From NCBI RefSeq assembly GCF_000970085.1, contig NZ_CP009506.1, forward strand, positions 4,898,001-4,962,000: 64,000 bases of DNA, given 5' to 3'. The notes below the pieces were generated by a model. It was given only the letters and a program-made list of their open reading frames with translations. It did no database searches and was not told the origin of the DNA. Below, one piece after another: positions 52,566-61,824 of the stretch. This DNA is from Methanosarcina siciliae T4/M (GTDB lineage: Archaea > Halobacteriota > Methanosarcinia > Methanosarcinales > Methanosarcinaceae). Numbering within the stretch: position 1 is the stretch's first letter; each line of letters opens with the position of its first letter. The translations under genes were made by a program, and so were the position numbers.

Positions 52566-53354
52566 TCATCCTTTATGTGCACATATAAAAATAGCGTACA
52601 TCTCGTACCAGTAAGGACAGAAAATCCACTTAAATCCTGCTTCTTCAAGTCTCTCCCTGAACTTTTCTGGGGTATCGATGCTCTCCCTCACATCTTCAAA
52701 AGTTTCCAGCATTTCTTCCGCTTCTTGAACGGTGAGTTTCTGGTCAACCATGTACCGCTTCCAGTGATCTATGTAAATCTTTTCTTCCCACTCACTCTCG
52801 GGCCTAAAGATATCTCCTTCAATAAACCTTCCATCCGGTTTGAGAGCCTCGTAAATTCGCCTGAAAACTCGGGATTTTGTACCCGGAGCAAGGAAGCAAA
52901 GGCATTGTGTGGAAACCACAGCATCAAACTTTCCTTTTCCCTCTGAATGTTCTTTCCACCCGGGCCCTTCATGCCCTCCGAGATTTTTCCACTTTGCGCA
53001 CTCTTCCTGAATATCCCCCTCAATGAATGTGACGTTCTTCTGCAGTTCTGGCTTCTCCTTCGCCACAGCCAGCATTTCAGGGTTTCTGTCGATGCAGGTT
53101 ATTTTAGCATCAGGTTTTTCTTTCCTTATCAAGCTGGTGAGAAATCCGGTCCCGCTCCCAAGTTCGAGTATCTCGATTTCCCTGGACGTCCTTTCTGTTT
53201 CTTCGGAAATTGACTCCGGATTTGGATCCGGCACTGGCTCAGGGATAAATTCGATTACTGTGGAGAAGAATGCCTGCCAGTTTGGAAGACATTGTTTCTG
53301 GAGGGTGTCGTAACGGGAAGGGAGCTTGTTGGAGATTGAACTGGTTGAAGTCAT
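52566..53354 (-). CDS. Class I SAM-dependent methyltransferase
   Basis: 262 aa. Motif I ILELGSGTGFLTSLI (about 62-76), then acidic motif II CIDRNPEML, VTFIEGDIQ and motif IV region FDAVVSTQCLCFL, then LKPDGRFIEGDIFRP. The tail holds helices with DTPEKFRERLEEAGF, as in UbiE/type-11-like methyltransferases. Substrate unknown. It is inserted between porB and a fossil of the porB end, so it may have arrived with a duplication. Confidence 0.82.
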   Translation of the reverse strand: MTSTSSISNKLPSRYDTLQKQCLPNWQAFFSTVIEFIPEPVPDPNPESISEETERTSREIEILELGSGTGFLTSLIRKEKPDAKITCIDRNPEMLAVAKEKPELQKNVTFIEGDIQEECAKWKNLGGHEGPGWKEHSEGKGKFDAVVSTQCLCFLAPGTKSRVFRRIYEALKPDGRFIEGDIFRPESEWEEKIYIDHWKRYMVDQKLTVQEAEEMLETFEDVRESIDTPEKFRERLEEAGFKWIFCPYWYEMYAIFICAHKG

Positions 53355-53705
53355 AGAATCATCTCTAGAAAAGATCCTGAAAAAGATCTCTGGAAAAGTT
53401 TTCTGGAAAAGATCTTCATTAATTATTAGAAAACATGAGTTAAATAATTGCGGTTGTATGTCAGATTACAGGTAATCTTAATAGGATGCCCATACACATC
53501 GGATTAAAACAATTTGATGTTTATTTTTTACATCCGGTTATACCCAAACATCCTTCTTGATGGCAGAAAACAAAATTCAGTCAGATTCCTCCTCAACTCC
53601 TGGATCTCGGAAAATCCTTCCAAAGCTTGAAAACAGATCTGAAAATTAAAAATCCGTCAAAAAAATTAAAATTAAAAATCCAATAATCAAAACTCAATAA
53701 GAAAA
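53355..53705. other. Intergenic region downstream of por operon
   Basis: About 350 nt between the methyltransferase start and the por terminator. AT-rich with no supported gene. It contains gatctctggaaaag/gatcttcattaatt repeats near the methyltransferase start. Confidence 0.5.
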
Positions 53706-53741
53706 GAATAAAAAAAGTAGAACTTCAGTTTTTACTGAAGT
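53706..53741 (-). terminator. Terminator of the por operon
   Basis: ACTTCAGT (53741-53734 on the minus strand) pairs with ACTGAAGT (53729-53722) across a 4-nt loop, an 8-bp perfect stem, followed by a T-rich run. The porB TAA stop lies inside the loop side of the stem. Confidence 0.75.
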
Positions 53742-54622
53742 CCGTAGTGTTTTATGTTCCAGTCTGCAGCAGCCTGGATCTTTGCGATTTCTTCTTCGCC
53801 GCCTTCCATGGTGAAGAGGTGTTTGAACCGCTTCTGGGCTCTGAGGTATTCCTCGACTGGCCTTGGGTTCTTGACTTTTCTTACCTGGGTGATCTCACCG
53901 TTTTCCATTTCGTACATGGGCCAGAGGCAGGTCTCGACTGCGAGTTTTGCAAGTTCGATGGTCTTGGAGCCGTCGAAACCCCAGCCGGTTGGGCAGGGTG
54001 CATGGGAGTGGATATAGGTGGGGCCCACAATTTCGGTAGCTTTCTTGACCTTTCTCATCATGTCCCGCGGGAAGCCGATTGATGTTGTGGCTACGTACGG
54101 GGAGCCGTGGGCTGCCATGATGGTGGGCATGTCCTTTTTAGGGCGTGGGTTTCCGAAGGAGACTTTGCCTGCGGGGCTTGTTGTTGTGGAAGCATCGAAG
54201 GGGGTTCCGGAGCTTCTCTGGATCCCTGTGTTCATGTAGGCTTCGTTGTCCACGCAGACGTAAGTAATGTCGTGGCCCCTTTCAAAAGCGCCTGAAAGGG
54301 ATCTGATCCCTATGTCCATTGTCGAGCCGTCACCGCTCACTCCGATGACTTTGGTGTTTCCTTTCTTGCCGAGAGCTTTTAAGGCAGCCTCGACACCTGA
54401 TGCCACTGCACCTCCGTTTTCAAAGAGAGAGTGGATCCAGGGGACCTGCCAGGCAGATTCCGGGAAGGGTGTGGTCATAACTTCCAGGCAGCCTGTCGGA
54501 TTGATCACAATGCAGTCCGGGCCTGCACCCATGAGCATGAACTTTGCGGCAAGGGCGTCACAACAGCCTGCACAGCCCCTGTGTCCCGGAGCAAGGTAAG
54601 TTTTTGGTGCGGGTTTACTCAT
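53732..54622 (-). CDS. porB: Pyruvate:ferredoxin oxidoreductase beta subunit
   Basis: 296 aa, thiamine-diphosphate subunit. Cluster Cys in GHRGCAGCCDALAAKF, the TPP/Mg motif GDGSTMDIGIRSLSGAF...DNEAYMNTG, and the PCPTGWGFD segment. Interconverts pyruvate and acetyl-CoA plus CO2 with reduced ferredoxin. Its ATG overlaps the porA stop by 4 bp. Confidence 0.97.
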   Translation of the reverse strand: MSKPAPKTYLAPGHRGCAGCCDALAAKFMLMGAGPDCIVINPTGCLEVMTTPFPESAWQVPWIHSLFENGGAVASGVEAALKALGKKGNTKVIGVSGDGSTMDIGIRSLSGAFERGHDITYVCVDNEAYMNTGIQRSSGTPFDASTTTSPAGKVSFGNPRPKKDMPTIMAAHGSPYVATTSIGFPRDMMRKVKKATEIVGPTYIHSHAPCPTGWGFDGSKTIELAKLAVETCLWPMYEMENGEITQVRKVKNPRPVEEYLRAQKRFKHLFTMEGGEEEIAKIQAAADWNIKHYGLQ

Positions 54623-55830
54623 AGCAACTCCTCCTTGACGTCAGCAAACTGGCTCTCAACCGTAATACCGGATTTTGCGACCTTCTTGGCCTCTTCGATT
54701 ATCTTCTCTACGAGCTCTATGGGCACATCGCGGCCCCCATGGTTTAAGGTATAACCAATAATCGGAATGTCACACCTGCTGTTGTACATGCAAGACTTAG
54801 TCTCGGTAAAGAGAGCACCCTCGTTTGTTCCGATTGAAATGTTCTTGTCAAGTACGACCACAACATTGGCATTTGCCAGGGCCTTTCTGATCTGCATCTT
54901 CGGGAAAGGCCTGAAGGACCTGACTTTCAGGATACCGATCTTCTCGCCTTTTGCCCTGTACTTGTCAACTACCTCCTTGAGAGTGCCCACAAGGGAGCCC
55001 ATGGCCATGATTACGACTTCAGCATCTTCAAGCTGGTAACCGTCGATAAGGCCTCCGTGGTCCCTGCCGAAGATCTCTGCGAATTCTTTGGATACGGCCT
55101 CGATCTTCGGAAGAGCTGCCTGCATTGCCTTTTCCTGCAGGTATCTGAATTCGGTGTAAGTCGATGGGTCTGCAAAGGCTCCGAAGGTCAGCGGGTTTTT
55201 AGGGTCAAGTACGTACTCAGGCTCATACTTGGGCAGGAACTCGTCGGTAAGGTCCTGCTCAAGGAGCACTACGGGTTCGTAGACGTGGGAGAGGATAAAT
55301 CCGTCCATGCAGACCATTCCCGGCAGGAGCACATCTTTGTTCTCTGCGACTTTGTAGAGCTGGGGGATCAGGTCTGCTGCTTCCTGGACGTCTTCTGCAT
55401 AGATCTGGAGCCAGCCTGTATCCCTCTGGGCAATCGAGTCCTGATGATCATTCCAGATATTGATCGGAGCGCTGACCGCCCTGTTTGCTACGGTCATGAT
55501 GATTGGGAACCTCATGCCGGAAGCGTTGAAGAGCACTTCGTGCATGAGTTCAAGCCCCTGGGAGGTGGTTGCGGAATAGGTCCTTGCCCCGACAGCCGAA
55601 GCTCCCACAAGGGCCGAGATCGCCGAGAATTCGGATTCCACGTTGATGTATTCACAGTTCGGGATTTCCCCGTCTGCCATAAACTGGGATAAGTCTTCAA
55701 CGATATGGGTCTGAGGGGTGATAGGATAAGCGGAAATCACATTTGGACGGCAAGTTTTTGCTGCATGGGCAACTGCGTAGGAACCCTCCACGACTACCAT
55801 TTTGGCCTTGTCAGCTGAATTGAGCGGCAT
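54619..55830 (-). CDS. porA: Pyruvate:ferredoxin oxidoreductase alpha subunit
   Basis: 403 aa. Pyr-type domain with ISAYPITPQTHIVEDLSQF, EYINVESEFSAISALVGASAVGARTYSATTSQGLELMHE and the CoA/domain II segment (VVVLDKNISIG). The start codon overlaps the porD stop by 1 bp. Third gene of porGDAB. Confidence 0.97.
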   Translation of the reverse strand: MPLNSADKAKMVVVEGSYAVAHAAKTCRPNVISAYPITPQTHIVEDLSQFMADGEIPNCEYINVESEFSAISALVGASAVGARTYSATTSQGLELMHEVLFNASGMRFPIIMTVANRAVSAPINIWNDHQDSIAQRDTGWLQIYAEDVQEAADLIPQLYKVAENKDVLLPGMVCMDGFILSHVYEPVVLLEQDLTDEFLPKYEPEYVLDPKNPLTFGAFADPSTYTEFRYLQEKAMQAALPKIEAVSKEFAEIFGRDHGGLIDGYQLEDAEVVIMAMGSLVGTLKEVVDKYRAKGEKIGILKVRSFRPFPKMQIRKALANANVVVVLDKNISIGTNEGALFTETKSCMYNSRCDIPIIGYTLNHGGRDVPIELVEKIIEEAKKVAKSGITVESQFADVKEELL

Positions 55831-56090
55831 TATTTCTCCTCCAGAATCATATCAATTGCGTCTGCAGGGCATTCATTCGCACAGATACCGCATCCTTTGC
55901 AGTAATCGTAGTTGTATTCGAAAAAACCATCTTCTCTGGGAAGAATTGACATATCAGGGCACACAATCTCGCAGATTCCGCATTTGGTGCATTTTTCGTA
56001 ATTGTAAACAGGTCGGAAGTTTCTCCAGCCTCCGGTTTTGTTTACAAGGGTTGAACCCGGTTCGCAAATTCCTCCAATTGGGATCTTCAT
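55830..56090 (-). CDS. porD: Pyruvate:ferredoxin oxidoreductase delta (ferredoxin) subunit
   Basis: 86 aa with two complete 4Fe-4S motifs, CTKCGICEIVCP and CKGCGICANECP. It passes electrons between the TPP centre and external ferredoxin. ATG overlaps the porG stop (4 bp). Confidence 0.97.
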   Translation of the reverse strand: MKIPIGGICEPGSTLVNKTGGWRNFRPVYNYEKCTKCGICEIVCPDMSILPREDGFFEYNYDYCKGCGICANECPADAIDMILEEK

Positions 56091-56635
56091 GCTTCTTTCC
56101 CCCTGATAAGTTCATAGGCTTTCTGGATAGCCTGAGCGTTCTTTTCGGCTACTTTGCCGGAAAAGCGGTCCCTTACGGCTTTTTTAATGGATTCCACATT
56201 GATCTCTCCGGTTGCACCTGCAAAAGCTCCCAGAAGGACAGTGTTCACAATAGGAAGGCCAATAATGTCCATTGCCACCTTTGTGGCGTCAACGGTCATG
56301 ACCCTTGCTTTTGTATCAAGTTTTAGGTCTTCGGGTTTTTCTTTTGTGTTGATGATGATAATGCCATCGTCTTTTATCCCGCTTGCAACGTCGACAGTTT
56401 CGAGCAGGGTGGCATCCTGGACGATCACGTAATCTGGTGTGTATATCTGGCTTCGGAGCCTGATCGGATTCTCACTGAGCCTGGTGAATGCCTGCACAGG
56501 AGCACCTCTGCGCTCTACCCCAAAAGCAGGGAAGGCCTGGCTGAACTTTCCGTCTTCAAAAGCTGCAACGGAAAGCATTTCAGCTGCAGTAACAGAACCC
56601 TGGCCTCCTCGACCGTGTATTCTGATTTCCTTCAT
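56087..56635 (-). CDS. porG: Pyruvate:ferredoxin oxidoreductase gamma subunit
   Basis: 182 aa. GRGGQGSVTAAEMLSVAAF is the subunit signature, with AFGVERRGAPVQAFTR. First gene of the porG-D-A-B operon; AAGGAGAA precedes the ATG. Together the four genes encode the whole complex, which provides acetyl-CoA/pyruvate interconversion for biosynthesis. Confidence 0.97.
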   Translation of the reverse strand: MKEIRIHGRGGQGSVTAAEMLSVAAFEDGKFSQAFPAFGVERRGAPVQAFTRLSENPIRLRSQIYTPDYVIVQDATLLETVDVASGIKDDGIIIINTKEKPEDLKLDTKARVMTVDATKVAMDIIGLPIVNTVLLGAFAGATGEINVESIKKAVRDRFSGKVAEKNAQAIQKAYELIRGKEA

Positions 56636-57196
56636 CTGGATTCTCCTTGTTAAACGCGGTTTTAATTTAGTTTTTTAATGTTTTTCAAGCATTTTTTGCT
56701 GTTTTCGGCAGTCTGTATGGCATGATTATTTGTAGTTTGGCTGTCAGCACACTGCTATTAATCGAGTTAACCTGAAGTTAATCTCTTATTAATTCTTGCC
56801 AGATCAGGAATCCGTACCTCTACCCTGTACGGTTTTTCATCCGGCATTTTCTCCAGACACCAATTAATATCCAAAGGCTGATTGGTAATGGTTCAAAACT
56901 TTGGACGGCAAAATTGTTAACCTCATAGTATTCATAATTGATGGATCATAATTATCTTGACGGTACTATATTTTCAATTATATATTCACGCCGTTTGGTG
57001 CCTGATAGTTCATGGATAATAGTGTAGATTATTATTAGTTTTTCGGTGAACGTCGAGAAATTCTTTATAAATACTTCTAATTTTAAATTATTTTTTAGAC
57101 GTTTTATAATTATGGTTTCCAGGTTAACCTGTCTTCTTACCATGTTATCTCTCTGTTCTATTGTAAACAAAGCTTAACTCTAAAAATTGAATATTC
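56636..57196. other. Intergenic region with por promoter
   Basis: About 560 nt. The por promoter must be near the left end but no strong TATA element stands out. A 72-codon minus-strand frame (56952-57170) has a weak ribosome binding site and no recognisable product; I do not call it. Confidence 0.5.
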
Positions 57197-58168
57197 TTAA
57201 TATTTTTCCTGGCAGGAACTCCTCATCAGTTCAGTTATGGACTTCCCGTCTTTCAGACCATTAATTTTTTCCCTGACGTGCCGCGAGCCGTGCAGTCCTT
57301 TAGTAAACCAGTGTGCGTGCATCCTGAGGTTTATGGATGAAAGAAGGTTGTGTTCCTCAAGGAGGGAAATATATTTTTCAAAATCCTCAAGTTGTCTGGC
57401 CTGTCTCTCAACCTCGAGTTTCTCACCGGTTTTTAAGTAGTGCCTGATCCTTCTAAAAATAAAAGGGTTTCCCATTGATGCGCGCCCTATCATAAGTCCG
57501 TCGCAACATGTCAGCTCCAGAGTCCTTTCTGCCGATTCCTCGTCCCTGATGTCCCCGTTTGCAATTACAGGAATTGAAAGCTCATTTTTGACTGCTTTTA
57601 TTCCCATAAGGTTCGCATTGCCCGAGTACATCTGCGCAGCTGTCCTGCCGTGCACGGTCAAAGCCGATACCCCTGCCTTTTCTATCAGACGGGCAATTTC
57701 AAGGGTTTTTTCCTCCCTTCCGAGGAGGCGGATCTTTGCGCTGACCGGAGTATTCAGGGCATCCGTAAGCTCAGAGATTATTTCACGGACAAGTTCCGGG
57801 GAATTGAGGAGAGCCGAGCCGCAGCCAGCCCCTGTGATGCATCTTGCAGGGCAGCCCATGTTAATGTCTATGACCTCAGGCCTGTATTCTTCTTCAACAA
57901 AAAATGCAGCTTTTCTAAGTTTCTCGGGACAGTTCCCCACGAGCTGAACCCCAAAAGGCCTGTCTTCGGAAGAACTCAGCCCTTTAATAAAAGATTTTCT
58001 GCTTTCATTGAGCAGGGCATCTGCACTGATCATCTCTGTGTAGGTCAGGTCAGCTCCATCCTGCCTGCAAAGCAGTCTGAAAGCCAGATTTGTTACATCT
58101 GCCATAGGCGCAAGAAGAAGATTTCCGGGAAGTTCGGTTCTTCCAATTTTTAGTTTTTTAAGTTTCAT
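57197..58168 (-). CDS. tRNA-dihydrouridine synthase
   Basis: About 323 aa from ATG 58168; a further 33 codons upstream (Arg/Lys/Asn-rich, from 58267) do not resemble the family and look like repeated untranslated sequence. FMN-dependent TIM barrel: LLAPMADVTNLAFRLLCRQDGAD, INMGCPARCITGAGCGSALL with the catalytic Cys, SAKIRLL, LTVHGRTAAQMYSG, PVIANGDI and GLMIGRASMGNPFIF. Reduces uridines in tRNA D-loops. Monocistronic. Confidence 0.92.
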   Translation of the reverse strand: MKLKKLKIGRTELPGNLLLAPMADVTNLAFRLLCRQDGADLTYTEMISADALLNESRKSFIKGLSSSEDRPFGVQLVGNCPEKLRKAAFFVEEEYRPEVIDINMGCPARCITGAGCGSALLNSPELVREIISELTDALNTPVSAKIRLLGREEKTLEIARLIEKAGVSALTVHGRTAAQMYSGNANLMGIKAVKNELSIPVIANGDIRDEESAERTLELTCCDGLMIGRASMGNPFIFRRIRHYLKTGEKLEVERQARQLEDFEKYISLLEEHNLLSSINLRMHAHWFTKGLHGSRHVREKINGLKDGKSITELMRSSCQEKY

Positions 58169-58510
58169 GTTTCTTATGTTTTTAAGTCTCGTATTCTGGT
58201 GATTTTTAAGTCTCACGTCTCTTATGATTTTCCAGCTTTTTCTACGGCGAAAAGAGGATAAAAGCAAGATACTTGAACCAGGGATTGAAACTCTGGTTCG
58301 GGTTTTCCACGAAGAGCGTAAAAGTTGATTGAAGTTTGATATTTGATCGAAGTTAATTACGGAGTTTACTTGAAATTAAATGCGCAGATGATGTGGCTAT
58401 ACAGGTGATGTGGCTATACAGGTGATGTGGTTATATGACCATGAGAGGATAATAGCCACTTTTATATTTGTGAGGCAATTACCTGCTGGCGGGCACACAA
58501 CTCAATGGGC
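58169..58510. other. Intergenic region before dihydrouridine synthase gene
   Basis: About 340 nt. Contains tttaagtctc repeats near 58180-58215 and two-plus copies of an 18-bp unit (gatgtggctatacaggt) at 58388-58435. No gene supported. Confidence 0.55.
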
Positions 58511-59068
58511 TCATGAAAAGAGCAGCCTGACATATCCAAGGTAAGGAATCCTGTACCGTGCAACCCCTATTATCCATTCATCTTTCACAGGCACATAGTA
58601 ACTTATCTGTCCTTCCTGGTCGTAGTGCTTGTTGGTAACAGGGTTGTCCCCTTTGGTAATATATCCGGAGTAAGGGGCAGCAGGACCGTTTTCCCACATG
58701 GGCTCTCCGGCTTCCACCCGGTACATTGCTCTATGTATTATAGGAGTTATGCCTTCCTGTCCGTAGGGTCGATAGAGTATAACGTCTCCATAGTCTCCAA
58801 AGGTCATGTAACCCGACTCTTCTCCTTCTTCATTGGTAACAAGATCAACTCGATCGATGTTTTTAATGAAGATAATGTCTCCTACCTGCATATGTGGTTC
58901 CATACTTCCGGACTCCACTGCGACCATGGGTGTCCAGAGCCCGAACGCCAGTTTGGAAAGAACCATAAAGGCTATCAGGACAGCCGCAACCGACAGCAAA
59001 TCCTTTCCAAGGGAAACCAGGAAGCTCTCTTCCTCCTGGGTACTGTTTTGTGTATTAGTGTTGCTCAT
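58511..59068 (-). CDS. Signal peptidase I, archaeal/ER type
   Basis: 185 aa with one N-terminal membrane helix (DLLSVAAVLIAFMVLSKLAFGLW). Catalytic Ser55 is in SGSMEPH, and the basic residue is His112 (PIIHRAM) instead of the bacterial Lys. Asp residues in YITKGDNPVTNKHYD complete the archaeal Ser-His-Asp pattern. Removes signal peptides from secreted proteins. Monocistronic. Confidence 0.94.
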   Translation of the reverse strand: MSNTNTQNSTQEEESFLVSLGKDLLSVAAVLIAFMVLSKLAFGLWTPMVAVESGSMEPHMQVGDIIFIKNIDRVDLVTNEEGEESGYMTFGDYGDVILYRPYGQEGITPIIHRAMYRVEAGEPMWENGPAAPYSGYITKGDNPVTNKHYDQEGQISYYVPVKDEWIIGVARYRIPYLGYVRLLFS

Positions 59069-59686
59069 AGTAAGCCTTTATTCTCTTTATTTTATTCATC
59101 CTGTGCTTTATTATATTTCATTCGGTCTGTATTACTGTGCCGGCACTTCGTAAGCTATGTAATTTATATTTTTGTATAAATCCTGCTCTAATAATCTTAA
59201 GTGTACCATACTTTTTTGCATTATTATATAAGTCTTTTAGGTATACTTGCCTATACGATTTGCTTTTATCCTATATTAACTTACAATTTATCAGCAGGTT
59301 ATGATATTTTTATAGTTAATTATTTAAAAAATAGCCTGACATCCCTTCAAATTCGAATAATTGTTTAGAAATCTTTTTTAGGAATCCATTAAGGGAGGAA
59401 TCTATTAGGAATCTTCTATAAGGCTGAAGAATACAAACATTTAATCCGAATCTAAAATATAATCCTGTTGACAGGCTATTCTCACGGGAATAAAACCAAA
59501 AATCCTTACCAAACTATATACTGTTATTTTGCTGTTATCGAAGCAATTTTGTATGTGTTTGGTTTTTATATTTTAAGTGGGTCTTTGCTTTAAATCATTT
59601 GAGTTCAGGCTGATTGGTTCCAGGTCAAATAAGGCTCATAGATGCTGGTAACCATAAAATCAGGTTGAAAAAGTCAGGTCGGAATT
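59069..59686. other. Intergenic region between divergent genes
   Basis: About 620 nt between signal peptidase and PolD small subunit, AT-rich, with TATA-like sequences near 59220-59280. No gene supported. Confidence 0.55.
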
Positions 59687-61729
59687 ATGAATGAAATCGA
59701 TATTATAAGGGCAGTTATAGAGGAAGGGTACCAGATAAGCCCGCAAGCCGTAGAACTAATCAAATTAAGTAACTCCCCTGAAAACCTTCTAAAATACATT
59801 CTTTCAACTATTGATGACTGTGTTTTCGTTATCGAACCCGAACATGTCGACCTGAAGAGCTTTGAAGCTTCTACAACTTTTTCCAGAGTGACCTCTGGAG
59901 CACCTCCCGGGACAGTTTCCGGTAAGGTTTCAGGTAAAATTTCCACTCCTGCCTTAGATTCTGCTTCAGAACCTGTCTCAGATTCTGGCTACGAATCTTC
60001 CTCAGAACCTTCCGTTGAACCGGATATAGTTTCAGCAGTTGAAGTCCCGGACTCCAACCCGGAAATTGAACCTGAAATTCTTTCTTCCCAGGGTTCGAAT
60101 TCAGATTTTGATTCTGATCCGGTTTACGATTCTGCATCTGATTTAGTTCATGATTCAGTTCATGATTCAGTTCATGATTCAGTTCATGATTCAGTTCATG
60201 ATTCAGTTCATGATTCAGTTCATGATACTGTTTCTGACCCGGTTAATAATTCAATTCATGATTCAATTCATGATTCAATTCATGATACTGTTCATAACTT
60301 TCTTCCCAATCCTGTTAGCCCCTCTGTTTCTCCAAAAAGTATAAAAAAACAGGCTTCCTCTTTTTTCGGAACTACAGGTCCTTCTTCTGCCTTTAAAAAT
60401 GATTTAAGGATGAATTCTCTTTTTTCAAACCAGAAAAATTCTTTTTCTTCGAGTTCCAGGGATGAAGGGATCAGATATATTCCGGGCCGCAACCCTGTCA
60501 CCGTGCTTTCCGACATTACCGGGCATTCGACCTGTGTTGGGGAGTATATGCAGTTTGTGCAGTATTTCAGGGACAGGTATAGCAGGCTCTCTGAGATCCT
60601 CCGGGGAAGGATGAATGCCCGGCCTATAGAGAGCCTGAAAAGGAGGAGTTTCCGCCGCGGATCCGACGGGAACACTGAGGAGTTATCGATCATAGGGATG
60701 GTTTCAGATATCAGCACCACCACCAATGGGCACAAGATCCTTTCTCTTGAAGACTCAACAGGCTCTTTTTCCGTGCTTATCCGAAATAGTGATAAAGAGC
60801 TCTTTGAACTGGCTTCGCGGCTCCTTCTGGACGAGATTGTCGGGGTAACAGGCTCGGTTACGAACGACGGAAACCTTATGCTTGCCACAAAACTCCTCCA
60901 GCCCGATGTCCCTAACAGTGTTCAGCGCAGGACAGGAAGCCACGGAAAAGCCGTCCTGATCTCGGATGTGCATGTGGGTAGTTCCCAGTTCCTGGAAGAT
61001 TCCTGGCTGGACTTCCTGGACTTTTTGAAAGGAGAATCCGACTCCGAAGAAATGCGGGAGATTGCAGCCCAGGTCCGTTATCTCGTTGTTGCAGGAGACC
61101 TCGTGGACGGCATAGGGATTTATCCTGACCAGGAAATGGAACTGGATATCCCGGATGTCTATGAACAGTACAGGAAAGCCGCAGAGTATATAAGAGAAGT
61201 TCCTGAACAAATCCATGTGATCATAAGTCCCGGAAACCATGACGCTGTACGCCAGGCAGAACCACAGCCCGCCCTGCCTGCGCGAATCTGTGCGGATTTT
61301 CCTGAGAACGTCACCTTCGTAGGCAACCCTGCTCTTGTGGACCTTGACGGCGTCCAGATTCTTATATATCACGGCAGATCGATTGATGATCTGGTGGCGA
61401 GTGTTCCCGGGGTATCATATCAGGAACCTGCAGGGGCAGTCCTTGAGATGCTCAAGCGCAGGCACCTTGCTCCGACTTACGGGAGTAGGGTTTCCATATC
61501 CCCGGAGAAAAAAGACTACTTTATAATTGACCCTGTTCCGGATATCATCCATACGGGGCACGTCCATACTCTGGGGGTTCAGCGATACAAAAATGTCCTG
61601 CTGGTCAACTCCGGAACATGGCAGGGTCAGACCGAGTTCCAGAAGCGTGTAAACCTGATGCCTATGCCGGCTAGAGTCCCGGTTGTGGATCTTGCGAATT
61701 TTGACGTGAAAATCCTGGCATTTGATTAA
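59687..61729 (+). CDS. dp1: DNA polymerase II (PolD) small subunit DP1
   Basis: 680 aa. Exonuclease/processivity partner of DP2 in replicative PolD. N-terminal helical domain (1-65), a roughly 190-residue low-complexity linker with HDSV repeats, an OB-fold (about 330-410, IIGMVSDISTTTNGHKILSLED) and a calcineurin-like phosphoesterase: LISDVHVGS, VVAGDLVDGIG, SPGNHDA, LIYHGRS and HTGHVHTLG. Metal ligands are intact, so 3'-5' exonuclease activity is expected. ATG follows GGTCGGAATT. Confidence 0.95.
   Translation: MNEIDIIRAVIEEGYQISPQAVELIKLSNSPENLLKYILSTIDDCVFVIEPEHVDLKSFEASTTFSRVTSGAPPGTVSGKVSGKISTPALDSASEPVSDSGYESSSEPSVEPDIVSAVEVPDSNPEIEPEILSSQGSNSDFDSDPVYDSASDLVHDSVHDSVHDSVHDSVHDSVHDSVHDTVSDPVNNSIHDSIHDSIHDTVHNFLPNPVSPSVSPKSIKKQASSFFGTTGPSSAFKNDLRMNSLFSNQKNSFSSSSRDEGIRYIPGRNPVTVLSDITGHSTCVGEYMQFVQYFRDRYSRLSEILRGRMNARPIESLKRRSFRRGSDGNTEELSIIGMVSDISTTTNGHKILSLEDSTGSFSVLIRNSDKELFELASRLLLDEIVGVTGSVTNDGNLMLATKLLQPDVPNSVQRRTGSHGKAVLISDVHVGSSQFLEDSWLDFLDFLKGESDSEEMREIAAQVRYLVVAGDLVDGIGIYPDQEMELDIPDVYEQYRKAAEYIREVPEQIHVIISPGNHDAVRQAEPQPALPARICADFPENVTFVGNPALVDLDGVQILIYHGRSIDDLVASVPGVSYQEPAGAVLEMLKRRHLAPTYGSRVSISPEKKDYFIIDPVPDIIHTGHVHTLGVQRYKNVLLVNSGTWQGQTEFQKRVNLMPMPARVPVVDLANFDVKILAFD
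60150..60290 (+). repeat. 12-bp in-frame tandem repeat in DP1
   Basis: Units such as gttcatgattca encode repeated His-Asp-Ser-Val/Ile over residues about 150-203, in two sets separated by a short interruption. The linker is outside the known DP1 domains. Confidence 0.9.
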
Positions 61730-61792
61730 GCCCGGGCCTGTGAGCTCAGATCCGTTTTTCTCTGAGGTTCTCCAAAATTATTTTCCGATCCT

Positions 61793-61800
61793 TATATATA
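61793..61800 (+). promoter_or_regulatory. TATA box of taw1
   Basis: TTATATATA ends 24 nt before the ATG at 61825, so the message should start at or near the start codon (leaderless). No ribosome binding site is present. Confidence 0.6.
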
Positions 61801-61824
61801 CCACAAAGATTTAATATCCGGAAA

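Noticed and set aside
56952..57170. 72-codon minus-strand frame
   Set aside because: Weak start signal and no recognisable product; not called.
58169..58267. 33-codon extension of the dihydrouridine synthase
   Set aside because: Encoded by repeated aaacataagaa/gacttaaaaa-type sequence and unlike the family N-terminus.
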